Positions 1 to 63,645 are shown, counted from the first letter of the stretch. The stretch is 64,000 nt of DNA from Rhabdophis nuchalis (GCA_039707465.1 CM077643.1:322529919-322593918), one strand, 5' to 3'. The notes: generated from the sequence alone by a model not told the origin. A program made the numbers and translations.

Positions 1-1182
1 AGTTTTTTGAAATAAGTTATTGGAGAATGTAGCTGTACATCACAATAATATATAACATCAGTATCCTCATAATTGGAACTATGTTACTAGATCTTGATAA
101 TGGCTGCATTTCTATCTTATCAGCATTTTGAAATCAAAGTGCAAGCATGTAGAAGAGGTGAGAAAGTGGTTTGTGAGTTGTGGCCACAAACTATTTTCAC
201 AGGAGCTTCATGCACACAAGCAGTTGGCCTTCAAAAATTGCTTTCCTTCACATAAATATAGGTACGATGGCAATGCCTGTGTGATGTCACTGCATGCAAT
301 TCTCACAAAGACATACTTATCATTTAAAACCTAGTTGGAATATTAATGAGATCCTGTTCTCCACCTAAAATATTGGGCTGTCTCAACTCATAACTCATGA
401 GAACTGTGTTAAAAATTCTGAAATAATCAACATTCTTATGAATTTGTTTTGGTATAATAGAAACCAAGATATTATGTGAACTGTAACTTCCTCCATGGAA
501 CCCAGCTAAAATATTAAATATTGATTATAAAAGAGGACTTGCTTTAATGCAAAACTCCAAGCAGATTGCTGATCTAAAAAGATAATAGGAAATTATTAAC
601 ATTTGAATAACATCTTCAAATGATAGATGTACCATCTTCTTTTCTCGACTTAAATTCTCACAGCTTCTCGCTCAGCAAATTTTGTAAAGATTGTCCTTCT
701 GCTACAGTATATCTTTTGGACTTTGGGAAAGCAAAGCCTATCCCTCATCTGAACAAGTTATAAGGGTTTAAGAGGTGATCTTATATCTAATCATTTCCTT
801 CTGCTTGCTATATTGTCTGCTCCCCCAAACCTTATTTCTGCCATATTTATATCTATATAATACATAATATAATTACACTTTTACATTTAATATGTAAACG
901 TCATTAAAAAGAACTAAAACAAATTAACAAATATTTATGCCATGTTTTCAATCCACATGTCAATCTTTTTCTGCATCAGCAATGAGTTCAATGGTCACAT
1001 TTAATCCAAACTCCTTGGAGGCACTTAGGTGTAGTGTTGGAGAGATCCCTCCTGGTAACAGGGTTGTATAAGGTCAAGGAAACGTAGGGAAAAAAATAAA
1101 GGATTTGAAGTACTAGGATGTATAGAGGTGTCTAGGTTGAACGGCATCTACAGTACATTGCTTTTTACAGAGCTGCAATGAT
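1..1182 (-). other. THBS2: THBS2 3' UTR, running off the left edge
   Basis: This AT-rich sequence follows the stop codon on the minus strand. The string at 890-902 (minus GACGTTTACATAT) and its flanks resemble the mammalian THBS2 3' UTR as I remember it; this was not searched. I see no convincing AATAAA site followed by a GT-rich element, so the UTR probably continues beyond base 1. Open frames inside it (for example 128-334 +) have no recognisable content. Confidence 0.6.
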
Positions 1183-52451
<51,269 letters not shown>

Positions 52452-52475
52452 GCCTAGGAACAAACCAAGGTGCAT

Positions 52476-54798
52476 CCATTATTGAGGGTTCTTTACCCAC
52501 TTTAATTTTAACCACTTAACTCAACTCCCCCCCTCCCCCACAAAATACTCAGCTAAGAAAATTCCTCTGTGTAGCAGACATTTCTCATTTTTGTATATAG
52601 GGAATATATAACACTATGCTACTGCACGGGATCAATATGTTTACTTTGGCCATGCATGCACAAGTAATCACTTGATCTGGCGTTGATTATGACATTAGTA
52701 AAAAGGCTCATTTGAAATGCAGGGAAAGTAGTCGGGAGGAAAAACCCTCCCTAATATATTCAAGGAAGCAGATATATGATATGGGCAGAATTCCTTCAAA
52801 GGTTTTCTGTGAGACGTCTGGGTGCTGGATTGTCTATTAGCTATTGAATCTCTGAAAGCCATTATTGGCCAGCTGCAGAGTTACATTCTTAGAAGATAAT
52901 GATATTTCCAGCAGGGTTCCATTTATAGCATGTGCTAATGCTTCAGCAACAAATCCTCATTTCTCTCACCTACACCAAACAGTTAAGTGTATAGACACAC
53001 ACACACACTGACTGACCACTGGAGAAATAGCAGACAGCTTATTTCTCTGTATCCATTGTTGAATCGGCATAAAAACGACACTTCATTTTGATCTATTCTA
53101 TGTTCACAGCCTTCTTTACTCATAAAAATATTTAGATTTCATCTTCTAACCATAAATATAAGTTTTCAACCGCAGTCCTGTATGGAGTTCGGGGAAGTCC
53201 CATTAAATAATTAATCACTAATGGAATGTTTCACTACTGAACTGTTAAGTCCCGTGTTGAAATTTTAATGTGAACTGCAGTTTTTTTTTTTAAGTATAAC
53301 ATAAATTGTCTACTTCTATTTAAACTGTACTACAGATCTCATAACTGGGCATTTGTTCCATATCAAAGGAGGAAAATTCCTAGCCAGTTAAAAAAAAAAA
53401 TGCCCAAGTCAAAAATGTTGATAGGACAAACATGCAAAGCTGCACAAAGTAGTCATTGACAGAGAAAACTGCACATTAACCCACACACACACACACACAC
53501 AATACACACACACACTCTACAAGTACAATCCCCATACAGGATAGAGTTAAGCACTATTCCAACCCACTGAGAAGATTTAATGTTTTTATTATATCTGAAT
53601 GCAGTACAACATAGATTCTTGCAAAGGCTACACTTTACATTGTACCCAGATTATACTTTGAGAGGAAGGTTTGTGGACCATGGATCTGACCTTAGGAACC
53701 CAGCAGTTAAGTATAAAGGTTGTGCTGAATATCCTTCTGAATGCTATCAACTTTGTTAATGTTTCAGCAGCAATTCCTGAAAAGTCCATCGGAAAACTAC
53801 CAAGCCCCCTTCCCAGATAGAAACGGCGGTCCCCAGCTCTAAACTCAATCCAATAAATGGAAACTCTTATACCGAACTTGTGCAGGGGATTTTTTCTTTT
53901 CTTTTTTTGTTTCAGAGGCTGTGACCCCAAGATCCTCTTGTGGCTTGTGTTGGGCGGAGAACTCCGCTTTCTTCGCTTCATAAACACCCGTCGGAGCGGA
54001 GAGAAAGACACGTATAGCCTTGCCTACTTGCCTTGCGTACTTCTTCCGCACACACAGCACTAGACAACTGGACAGTTCTGATCAAAGATTTAGTGCGTCA
54101 GTTTGTGAGGGGGGGGTGTAGGAGGCCTCCCCTCCCCCTGCCTACAGCTCCCATTCCCTCCCATCTAAACAGTGGAAGGGGACCTTGGAGGTCATCTAGT
54201 CCCACTCCTTGCACACTCAGGAGACCAGTACTGGGGATTCGAACCGCTGAAACACCCCAGCGCTGAGTTGTGCTTTTTATGACTTCTAAAGATAAGGGTT
54301 GTTGTTTTTTTTAAAGATTTTTTTTTTTAAATCTCCATTGAAAACTCCGCTCGTTTTTACAAGAGGGTGTTGGGGAAAGCACGAATTCTTACTCACAAGC
54401 CAAGTGTCTGCGCTAATAGCATTAGAAAGTCGGCGCACTAGGGGTTGGGTGGGGGGAGAGAAATAAGGGATCTGGACGCAGACTGAAACTTTTAATTCTG
54501 ACCCATTTATTCCCTGGGACAGGTCCCGAATGAATTGCAGCGGAATAGGCAGGGAAACAGTGGCGCCGGGTATGAGGTGCGCGACTGATGCCTGTCCTCT
54601 TTGTCCTCCTACCACCGCGCTGCCACCTCAATTCCGCTCCCGGAGTTTCGTTGGGGGGCAGAGGAAGGAAGAGGCTCCTCTCAGCCACGTGTCGGCGTTT
54701 CCCGACGACGAGGAAAACTTTCTGAAGTTTCTTTTCTTTTTTTCCCCTCCGCCCTCCTGTGAGCCTCTCCGTGAAGCAAAGGGGCTTCCAAGTCCTAC
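52476..54798 (-). other. THBS2 intron 1
   Basis: It has a CA microsatellite at about 53480-53515 and a short CR1 fragment (54171-54252). I see no other repeat or gene. Its exact ends depend on the exon 1 model. Confidence 0.55.
54171..54252 (-). mobile_element. CR1 LINE 3' end fragment
   Basis: GTGGAAGGGGACCTTGGAGG and TCATCTAGTCCCACTCCTTG are the complement of the CR1 terminus. It ends at the edge of the CpG-rich promoter region. Confidence 0.65.
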
Positions 54799-54972
54799 CT
54801 GCCAGGAGCCTTCCCGCCAACCTGCGGGGTGAATTGCTGCCAAATCCAAGACCAGGAGGAGACCCAAGTGTCCGGCCGTTGCACGGAAGCGCCAAGCCCG
54901 GTTCCCTCCAAGCGCCGTCCTTCGAGCCGGGTGCGCTGAAACAAGCGATCGCTGGGATGCCTTTTGAAGCGA
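54799..54972 (-). other. THBS2: Putative non-coding exon 1 (5' UTR) of THBS2
   Basis: On the minus strand a TATA box lies at 54996-55004, which would place initiation near 54965-54975. The first good donor downstream is GGCAG|GTAGGA, so the exon would end at 54799. THBS1 and THBS2 genes have a non-coding first exon, which fits. A second possible donor (CTT|GTGAGT) lies near 54395. Start and end are inferred from motifs only. Confidence 0.45.
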
Positions 54973-54995
54973 CTCCCCAGCCTTTCGCTCGCCTG

Positions 54996-55004
54996 CTTTA
55001 TATA
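54996..55004 (-). promoter_or_regulatory. TATA box of the probable THBS2 promoter
   Basis: The minus strand reads TATATAAAG inside a GC-rich context, about 30 bp upstream of the inferred start site and 2.5 kb upstream of the ATG exon. A CT-rich GC-box-like stretch lies further upstream at 55185-55200. Orientation agrees with THBS2. Confidence 0.5.
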
Positions 55005-55261
55005 GCCCGGCGCGGGCTGTCAATCAGCCAACAGAGGAAACGCGGCCGCGACCTAACCATTCCAAGCAGACAATTTGTAGCCGTCTACCTGGAAGGCGAT
55101 CCCCAGTCCAGCCACACGTTCAACCGCAAACACTCCTCCTCCCAGCCCCCCCCCCCCCCCACGCATTGGCAGCCCTTCCTTCGGGGGGAGGGGTGGAGCC
55201 AGGCGGGAAAAGGAGAGACCCGTTCCCAGCCGTTGTTCCCGTCGCACAGGGTTTGCATTAA

Positions 55262-55390
55262 GAGAGTTGGAAGGGACCTTGCAGGTCATCTAGTCCAACT
55301 CCCCTCCCCTGCCCAAGCAGGAGACCCTACATCTGCCTCTACCTAGGATGGAACTCACAACCTCCTGATTGGGAGGCGAGAGCTCCACAT
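55262..55390 (-). mobile_element. CR1 LINE 3' end fragment upstream of the promoter
   Basis: GAGAGTTGGAAGGGACCTTG and CATCTAGTCCAACTCCCCTC are the complement of the CR1 3' end, and the text continues into the usual upstream part. Confidence 0.7.
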
Positions 55391-55435
55391 AGAGCTCCAC
55401 ATAGCGCATCCAATGTAAAAAAAAAAAAAAAAAAG

Positions 55436-55880
55436 ATGTGGAGACTCCAGAAAGAGTGCAGAGAAGAGCAACTAAGATGATTAGGGGACTGGAGGCTAAA
55501 ACACACAAAGAATGGTTGTAGGAATTGGGTATGTCTAGTTTAATTTTCATCTGGACTAAGGGTGACATGATGGCAGTGTTCCGATATTTGAAAGGCTGCC
55601 ACAAAGAAGAGGGAGTCAAGGTATTTTCCAAAGCACCAGAAAGCAAGACAAGAAGCTATGGATGGAAGCTAATCAAGGAGAGAATCAACCTAGAACTAAG
55701 GAGAAGATTCCTGACAGAACAATCAGGGGAACAACTTGCCTCCAGAAGTTGTGAATGTTCCAACACTGGAAGTTTTTAAGAAGAGATTGGGCAACCATTT
55801 TTAGATATAGGGGTTTCCTGCCTGAGTAGGGGGTTGCACTAGAAGACCTCCAAGGTCCCTCTTATTCTGTTTTGTTCTGA
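55436..55880 (+). mobile_element. CR1 LINE 3' end, 445 bp
   Basis: It follows an A run and reads GAGTGCAGAGAAGAGCAACT, then AACTTGCCTCCAGAAGTTGT and GACCTCCAAGGTCCCTCTTA. It is convergent with the CR1 fragment at 55262-55390. Confidence 0.8.
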
Positions 55881-56693
55881 AAGGAAAGAAAAGGGCAGTT
55901 TACTGGGCTTTGGATTCCAAGACTTTGCAGAGCAATGGTGGAGTATACTGAATCCTGCATTAAAAGATAACCTATCCAGCCAAATTCAGGCTATCCGTTA
56001 GTTTTCTTGTCACTGTTCCACAGAGGTTCCAGAATTTCATTCAACTTCACAGTTTAATCTACAGACCATGGATTTCAAAATGGTCTCCCATCCTAGTATG
56101 AGTTAAATCGAACTGACCATGCTTAGTTTATCACACAATCAAGATGTTGATTGGAATTTCCCATTTTATCTATAGCTTTTGGATTTCTTGATGTCTGCTC
56201 TCCAAGTATTAACCAGGTTTATCTCTACTTAGCTTTGAGCTAAGTGCTATCACTTGCTGAGAAACTATGGTCCCTAGAGAAAAAAAGTTCCCAGAAAAAA
56301 TTGAGGAACTTCACCATAATCTCTAAATCTCTTGGCTTATGCAGCATTTCCACAAACCTTTCTACAAATGAAAGGGAGAAAAGTAAAGACGGCATTATTG
56401 TCATCACTGTTTTCTGATTTCTGTTGGGGAAAAAAGTCTAAAGAGCTCCACAAGATTGACAGACAGACAGATATCAGTGGTGGATAAGAATTAAACCTTT
56501 CCTACAAAGCTAAAAGAGGAAAGGGTGCCAACAACCACTGACAGCTATAATCCAACATAAATCTACACACCATTGTGAAAGCCCTACCAAATAGATATGT
56601 TTTAATGTGAGAAGATCTCATGAATCTCCTCAAAAGCATAGCTCAGGTGTATTGGAGAAAACTCATGTAAACATTTTGGCTGGAATTATTTCA

Positions 56694-57040
56694 AAGGTAA
56701 AGGTAAATGTTTCCCCTGCCATTCATGTCTGATTCTAGGGGGGTGATGCTCAACTCTGTTCGTAGCTGAGGGAGCCCGGGCTATCTAAAGACATTTCCAC
56801 GATCATGTGGCCAGCACAACTATATACAGAGGCTCACAGAATGTTGTTACTGTACCTTCTCATCGAAATGGTACCTATTTATCTAGTTACATTTGCATGC
56901 TTTTGAACTGCTAGGTGGGCAGGAGCTGAGGCAAATAACCAGAACTCATTCATGTCCATGCTGCACTCTTGAACCAGGCTGTCAGCTTTCCAACTGACAA
57001 AAGCTCAGTGTCTTTATCTCCTGAGCCATTATGCCCCTTG
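56694..57040 (-). mobile_element. Sauria-type SINE
   Basis: On the minus strand the head is GGGGCATAATGGCTCAGGAG. The body has CACCTAGCAGTTCAAAAGC and the 3' end reads GGGGAAACATTTACCTTTAC. Confidence 0.75.
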
Positions 57041-57540
57041 TGGAACTCTTTACGACACCACTACCTTGAAATAAACCCAGTAACACATCATGGTTTATAT
57101 TTATATACTATTCTTTTTCAAAGAAACACTTGCTGAATAACCTCGCTCTGTTTGCCCATTAATCTTCCCAGCAATCTCTTAGGCTAAGTTTAGTTAGTCT
57201 AAAAAGCATTAAATGAATAAAGCCAACTGGTTCCACAAGGCATTCATAACTCTTTTCATACCAAGGAAACCCGACGACAACATAATCAAGGAAGTATGAA
57301 AGAAACTGATATCTCTGACCAATATTTATTTCAGAGAAGGAACACTCAAGTAAAAAGTTCAAAGGCCCACAATCTCTTACTTCCCAGTTCCTTCCAGCTG
57401 CATCTCTGGGTTGGAATTGGAGCAGCTGCTGCTTCTTAACAGAAGCAGCTTAGGGACTGGCCATTGGAAGTTTGCTTAGGAAAATAGAGACAAAATCACC
57501 TGCTCAATCATCCAGGGGAAAAATAGGGGGAGAAAGGAGT

Positions 57541-57548
57541 GAGTGAGT

Positions 57549-57579
<31 letters not shown>

Positions 57580-57602
57580 TGTGTGTGTGTGTGTGTGTGT
57601 GT
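57541..57602. repeat. GAGT/GA/GT microsatellite
   Basis: GAGT repeats turn into GA and then GT dinucleotides. Confidence 0.95.
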
Positions 57603-57727
57603 TCATGTTTTTGTTTGTTTGTATCCCACTTTTATTATTCTTTGAAATAAGGCAGTGAATATATCCAAAACAATTTACTACTACTAGTAGTAGTAGTAGT
57701 AATAGTAGCAGCCGCAGTGGTAGTAGT

Positions 57728-58185
57728 ACTTGGCACGGGTCCTAGCTATCTGAGTGATCGTATCCTACCCCACACATCCCTTCGGCCGATTCGCTCACAC
57801 AGAGAGGGACTTCTCCGGGTGCCGTCCACCTGGCAATGCCAAGAGGCGGCATCCAGGGGAAGGGCCTTCTCTGTGGCGGGCCCAACCCTCTGGAATGACC
57901 TATCCCCCGAACTTAGATCTATCACGGATCTCCGCTCCTTCGGTCAACAATTAAAGACCCATCTTTTCCAGCAGGCCGGCCTGGCCTAACCTACCGTACC
58001 AGCCTAGTTTTAGTAAATATTACCAATCGGGTTTTTACGATATAAATTTAAACAAGGTACTTTTTAACACAGGGTAAAACATTTAATTTAGTTTTAATTA
58101 TTTATAATTTGTTATATGTATATGTTCTTAAATTCCTGTACACCGCCCCAAGTCTCTTCGGAGAGAGGGGGCGGTTAATAAATCC
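57728..58185 (+). mobile_element. L2-like LINE 3' end
   Basis: The frame at 57717-57989 encodes GPSYLSDRILPHTSLRPI, RSHREGLLRVPS and SVAGPTLWNDLSPELRSITD. The 3' UTR ends in CACCGCCCCAAGTCTCTTCG and runs into a very long AAAT tail. The frame is intact to the natural stop. Confidence 0.83.
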
Positions 58186-58317
<132 letters not shown>

Positions 58318-58353
58318 ACTTCCTCCAGAACAACAATTCTGAGAGGTGGTATT

Positions 58354-58663
58354 CAGTGGTGGTATTCAGCAGATTCTGACCAGCTCTGGAGAAGCGGCAG
58401 CAGAAATTTTGAGTAGTTCGGAGAACCGGTAAATACCCCCTCTGACTGGCCCCGCCCCCATCTATTCTCTGCCTCCCGAGTTCCAGCTGATTGGAAGGAA
58501 ATGGGGATTTTGCAGTAACCTTCCCCTGGAGTGGGGTGGGAATGGAGATTTTACAGTATCCATCCCCTGCCACACCCACCAAGCCATGCCCATCAAGTCA
58601 CACCGTGACTACCAAGCCATGTCCACAGAACGGGTAGTAAACATTTTTGAATCTCACCCCTAG
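58354..58663. mobile_element. hAT-like element (GGTGGTATTCAGC subfamily)
   Basis: It begins CAGTGGTGGTATTCAGC and ends GAATCTCACCCCTAG. The interior is close to 36620-36896 (GTAGTTCGGAGAACCGGTAA). I could not confirm a target duplication. Confidence 0.75.
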
Positions 58664-58667
58664 TTAG

Positions 58668-58790
58668 GCTGGCTCAAAATCACCCAGCTGGCTTTCATGG
58701 CTAAGGTGACACTTGAACTCACAGTCTTCCACTTTGTAGCCTCGTCTCTTAACCACTAGACCAAATTTGATTCCCTCATATGACAACACA
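58668..58790 (-). mobile_element. tRNA-derived SINE fragment
   Basis: On the minus strand it has CTAGTGGTTAAGAGACGAGG and GTGAGTTCAAGTGTCACC boxes and AGCTGGGTGATTTTGAGCC. Confidence 0.55.
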
Positions 58791-59209
58791 TTGGAGTTGC
58801 TCATGTTATGTCTGGAATTATTCTCATTTGGCCTTGGAGAATAATTCCATGAGGGAAAGTAGTGCTGGGGATTGGTGAGCTGCAAAGGCCACTGAGCAGG
58901 AATTCCTTAAACCCGGGTCACTAAGTTTTCTAAAGCCCGACAACAACCCTCTATTGGCTCACAGAATTGGCTCATCTGTTATCTCTGACTTCTGCCGAGC
59001 AGTTTCCTTCTCTCTAAATGTCTTTCTACCAGATGTTGGTCTTCATCTTCCAAAGTTTATGCAGTAAGAAATCTATTCTTAAAGTGCACAAGAGCCTTTT
59101 TTTTAAAACTTTTGTTGTTCCTTTTGAAAAGATTTTTTTTAATTAAAAAGTTCTTTCAATCCTCCACAGTTTGCCTGAACTGGGAAAAATGCAAATATTT
59201 CATGTGACA

Positions 59210-59253
59210 GAGAGGGAGGGAGGGAGGGAGGGAGGGAGGGAGGGAGGGAGGGA
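59210..59253. repeat. GGGA microsatellite
   Basis: About ten GGGA units. Confidence 0.95.
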
Positions 59254-59904
59254 AGGAGCCCTGGGCTGGTTCCTAACCTTTTCTAATGGTGACTAAGACT
59301 GGCAAACATTTGAATGGCCTCTACAGCCAGGCTAATGTGCATTAAACCTAAAACTCAGTTTCACAGCAAATTATGACCAATCTTGGAGATCTATTTTTTT
59401 AAAAGACAGCAGATGATCCAGAGAAATGGGGCGCAAACAAACGTGATTCACATACTTCCCTACCATTACTTGCTGAACTTAAAAGGCAGGGGAAGTCGTG
59501 CCTGACGTGGATTTCTTTTCCCGTCTTGTAGTAAGGATGTCTTCTTGGCAACTGCTGTAGGCTTGGAAATAAACCTGGCCCTCATTAGTGGGTCGGTTCA
59601 AGGCTTCAGGCCAGATAGCAGCAGCCGCTGCCGACTTCTCTGCCTCTCCAACTCCAGCATCAGGATATAGAAATGGGAGGCGCGGAGAAAGAATTGGAGG
59701 AGAGGGGCTGCATATTTTCCTTCTGGTGACGCTGCCTTTGGGGAGCAAGCAATAGAGAGCACGGAGGAACAGAGTTTGGAAGACGGCATGAGAGTCAAGG
59801 ACTGGAAAGTTCACATATGGAAATGCAAGACGGCTGGGTCAACCTGATTCCACTGGTTCCACTGATTAACTGACAGTTAGAACAATTAATGAAAAGATAT
59901 AACT

Positions 59905-60156
59905 AATAAACTAATCAAGGAGAGAAGCAACTTAGAACTGAGGAGAAATTTCCTGACAGTTAGAACAATTAATCAGTGGAACAGATGTTGCCTCCAGAAG
60001 TTGTGAATGCCCCAACACTGCAAGTCTTCAAGAAGATATTGGATAGCCATTTGTCTGAAGTGGTGTAGGGTTTCCTGCCCAGGCAGGGAGTTGGACTAGA
60101 TGACCTCCAAGGTTCCTTCCAACTCTGCTATTGTATTGTATTGTATTGTATTGTAA
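59905..60156 (+). mobile_element. CR1 LINE 3' end with TATTG tail
   Basis: It reads CTGAGGAGAAATTTCCTGAC, TTGCCTCCAGAAGTTGTGAA, GTTGGACTAGATGACCTCCA and a TATTGTATTGTATTGTATTG tail. It is the cleanest CR1 3' end in the window. Confidence 0.88.
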
Positions 60157-60353
60157 CCTACACAGCAATAGGAGGATAAAGTCTAGCTGAGCATTCAGGA
60201 GGCATCAGGCTGCCCAGCAAACAGCACAAGAAAAAAATATTTTTTCACATAACCTTGTGGCCAGCATGATAACCGTAGAGCTCCAGACATGATATTCCTC
60301 ATCTTGTTTGGCTCGAGATCATAGGGTAGAGATGGTTTTTATGAAGTACAATG

Positions 60354-60593
60354 ATCTTCTCCAACCTGAAGATCAGAAGGACATCCCGTAGAAGAAGGCC
60401 AATCTTCTCCAACCTGAAGATCAGAAGGACACTCCGCAGAAGGAGGCCAATCTTCTCCAACCTGAAGATCAGAAGGACATCCCGTAGAAGAAGGCCAATC
60501 TTCTCCAACCTGAAGATCAGAAGGACATCCCGTAGAAGAAGGCCAATCTTCTCCAACCTGAAGATCAGAAGGACACTCCGCAGAAGGAGGCCA
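60354..60593. repeat. 48-bp minisatellite, five units
   Basis: Five adjacent 48-bp units begin ATCTTCTCCAACCTGAAGAT. Two sequence types differ at the same four positions and occur in the order A-B-A-A-B. As 48 is a multiple of three, both strands stay open: plus IFSNLKIRRTSRRRRP and minus LLLRDVLLIFRLEKIG as 16-residue units. Nothing around it suggests a gene. Confidence 0.93.
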
Positions 60594-61035
60594 AAGTGGA
60601 GCAAACCTTGAATAGTGACTGATGAATCAAGACATTGCATTGAACTTTTCGATTTAAAACATACGATCCCTGAAACACACAACTAAAAATATAATGGGGA
60701 GGTTTAGGGTTATAGAATAGTGTTCCCTACAATACTGCTTTTCTTATGTGCAGGGAGATGCTTGTTTGTCTTTGAACAGATAAGAAGCAGAACAGGACCA
60801 AGGCTTGGGGTTGTTTGAGAATGCTGTCTCCTTCCCACCAGCAATTGACAACTAGGGCAGAGTTTATTTCTGTACTGGTGATAGGACCACACTCTCTACC
60901 CTCCTGATTTTAATCGTTCAATATAAGTCATCTGTTGAACTTTTTGTGGTCATTCCTTCTCCCATAATGCTATGACTTACTGTCATTCTTTACCATATAG
61001 CAGAACCACTTCAGTTATCCAATTATTGTTGTGTC

Positions 61036-61255
61036 CAGTGGTGGTATTCAGCCAGTTCTGACTGGTTTGGGTGAAACGGTAGTGGCGACCTGTGGATGGG
61101 GGTAGGCCCGCCTCCACCCACCCCAGTGCTATGGCATCCTATTTAGTGGCGTTTTCTAAGCCACGCACATGCGTGCAAACCACATGCACGAGCAAAACGC
61201 TTACATTTTTGGTGCGCAGAGAACTGGTGGTAACATTTCATGAAACCCACCTCTG
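61036..61255. mobile_element. hAT-like element (GGTGGTATTCAGC subfamily)
   Basis: It begins CAGTGGTGGTATTCAGCC and ends GAAACCCACCTCTG. The flanks GTTGTGTC and GTTGTGCC match at 7 of 8 (61028-61035 and 61256-61263). Confidence 0.85.
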
Positions 61256-62078
61256 GTTGTGCCCAAATACCATCAACAAGGCCAGGCTTCTACAATGTTT
61301 GGAAGGTGCTATGAAGACACTATTGGTCACTAAGCTGAGAAATTGTTTCCTAGGAGTTTCAGAGCACAAAGACACATGGACACACAGAACATTGCAACCC
61401 GAAATGGTACATTCCAGAATCAACTAGGTTTTAGAAATCAGGAGGGAATTACTATTGTCATGTGGATTTCAAACTGAGCTTAGCAACTGTAGATGGTATC
61501 ATATTTCCAATGATGTAATCAGGGCTTAAAATGTCAACCCAAATATTTTTTCAGTAAGAGCTTCTGAAGTTTAGACAGTGATGGCAAGATTAATGGTTTT
61601 CTGGGATTATGCTATTTCACTTTGAAGTGTCTACCTCAAGAAATTTGACTTCCCTCTAAGGAAACTTTCAGTACTAGACAAACTTCAGTTTGGGTATTTT
61701 ATGTGTTTTAACATTTCTATATTAATTTACGACCACTATCACATTTCCTGTGAGTTTTTTTAATTCTTGTGTCTAAAACTGATTTTGAAAATTTCTAAAG
61801 AATATGTTGTTCTGTGCTATTTTGGAACGTAGATGATGAGCTGGAATTTAAGCTTTTTATTAAATTGAATATGGCACAGAAGTTGATGGAATATTAGCAA
61901 ATTTAATAAATAACTCCATGTAACACTCGTTGCATGACTAAGGCTAATCAGTATTAATAGTTCTGCTTTGATTATCCTTTCCATTGGTTTCTGAATCCAG
62001 TTCAAAGAACTAGGTTGCCCAGCCCTGCCTTAGAGGCTTCAGAGTGATTGACTTTCCCTACATTAACTTTATTCTCAT

Positions 62079-62192
62079 TGTCTGTCTGTCTATCTGTCTC
62101 TGTCTCTCTGTCTCTATGTCTGTCTCTCTCTCTCTCTCTCGCTCTCCCTCTGTCTCTCCTTCTCCCTCTCTCTCTTCCTCTCTCTCTCTTTT
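62079..62192. repeat. CTGT/CT-rich microsatellite
   Basis: CTGT units grade into CT repeats. They give artefactual serine/leucine/valine-rich frames. Confidence 0.93.
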
Positions 62193-63087
62193 TTCAGGCT
62201 CCCGTTTCAGAAGTCAAACTTCATTTTCCCACATGTCCTTTTCTTATAGATGCCACTCAAGACCTTGCAACCAAGGTACTGTAAATTTTAAAAAAAATTA
62301 ACTATGCTGGCAGTTTGACTTTTCTTACAAATTAGAGCAACAGGATGACTTAAAGGACACAAGGAAAAGAGTGCAGTTCAGTACCATTCTGTGGCATTTG
62401 GTGCTTCAGGAACATTATCCTGTTGTCAGAGTCCATTTCTGAATCATACAGGATCTTTTAAAAACTTTTCTGAGCTGCCTAATTATTAATGAACTTTGGT
62501 ACTCTTGAGTTTCATTTGAGGATTGCATTTCACATTATCTCTCAAGAACTTATATAAACAAACTCGCACATATATGTGGAAAAGCCTAGAATAGATATAT
62601 TTCAAATAAACAAAATAAATATTGACTTAGTCATGGAGAAGTGTAAAGTAGATTTGCTAGGGTACTATGAACATTGAATTTCTCTTGTAATCAGAGGAAA
62701 GAAAATAGAACTATCACAAGTTTTTTTTTCCTTTTCTGACATAGGAACAGTAGCATTCTATTTCTAACACCCTCAAGAGTTTCATGCAATTTGTCAGGCA
62801 CTAATCTGAATTCTTGTAAAGCCGAATTCCCGAATTCCTGAATTCCCCGAAAATGTTAGCTCATCACCCAGTAATAGCACCATAAAAATAAATACCTTCT
62901 GCTATTTCCACATGATAAAGTGTTGAAGGAATGACTGTCAGCTATAATTCTGGAAGCCAGAAATATTAGCAAAATACTAAGTGTTAGCAATGGTTAGCAT
63001 AACTATTACCATGTCAAGTTAGTTTCTATAACAAATGTGGTAGACTTTTAATGACCAAGTGGGACAGTGTTTTTAGGAGGGCCATTA

Positions 63088-63438
63088 AGGTAAAGGTTCC
63101 TCTCACACATATGTGCTAGTCGTTCCTGACTCTAGGAGGCAGTGCTCATCTCCGTTTCAAAGCTGAAAAGCCAGCGCTGTCGGAAGACGTCTCCTTGGTC
63201 ATGTAGCCGGCATGACTAAACACCAAAGGTGCACTGAACCCTGTTACCTTCCCACCAAAGGTGGCTCCTATTTTTTCTATTTGCATTTTTACATGATTTC
63301 AAACTACTAGGTTAGCAGCAGCTGGGAGAAGTAACAGGAGCTCACTCCATTATGCGACACTAGGGATTCGAATCACCGAACTGCTGATTTTTCTGATCAA
63401 CAAGCTCAGTGTCTTAGCCACTGAGCCACCGCATCCCA
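63088..63438 (-). mobile_element. Sauria-type SINE
   Basis: On the minus strand the head is GGGATGCGGTGGCTCAGTGG. The body has CATGACCAAGGAGACGTC and GACTAGCACATATGTG, and the 3' end reads GAGAGGAACCTTTACCTTA. Confidence 0.8.
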
Positions 63439-63584
63439 GCAGGGCCATTATATAATCAAAATGCCAAGATGGCTGGGTGAGGCAAGAATTTTTCGTTTTT
63501 CTCTTCTTGATATTTTTTCCCATAAAAAAGTAGAATGTATGGGTTGGAAAGGAGCTTGGGCAGCCTTTAGTAATTGAACCCTGT

Positions 63585-63645
63585 CCAACCGCCCTGAGTC
63601 CTTCGGGAGTAAGGCAGTATAAACAAACAAACAAATAAATAAAAG
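63585..63645 (+). mobile_element. L2-like LINE tail, very short
   Basis: ACCGCCCTGAGTCCTTCGGG followed by GGCAGTATAAACAAACAAAC and an AAATAAATAAA end is the last part of the L2-like family. Confidence 0.65.

Larger units (their letters stand above)
54500..55220. promoter_or_regulatory. CpG-rich island at the 5' end of THBS2
   Basis: CpG dinucleotides are frequent here (for example around 54560-54720 and 54930-55060), while the rest of the window is AT-rich and CpG-poor. The segment includes the TATA box and the inferred exon 1. Several overlapping open frames on both strands follow from GC richness and show no domain. Confidence 0.65.

Noticed and set aside
54422..55346. Open frames of up to 195 codons on both strands
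   Set aside because: GC-rich CpG island sequence lacks stops by composition. No domain or splice context supports a protein.
59479..59814. Two overlapping minus-strand frames of 111 and 66 codons upstream of THBS2
   Set aside because: No motif, no splice or promoter context, and conflicting frames.
60299..60682. 127-codon leucine-rich frame, and the repeat as a possible CRISPR array
   Set aside because: The units are directly adjacent with no spacers, in vertebrate DNA, so this is a minisatellite. The frame survives only because the period is a multiple of three.
62044..62301. Ser/Leu/Val-rich plus-strand frames
   Set aside because: They come from the CTGT/CT microsatellite.
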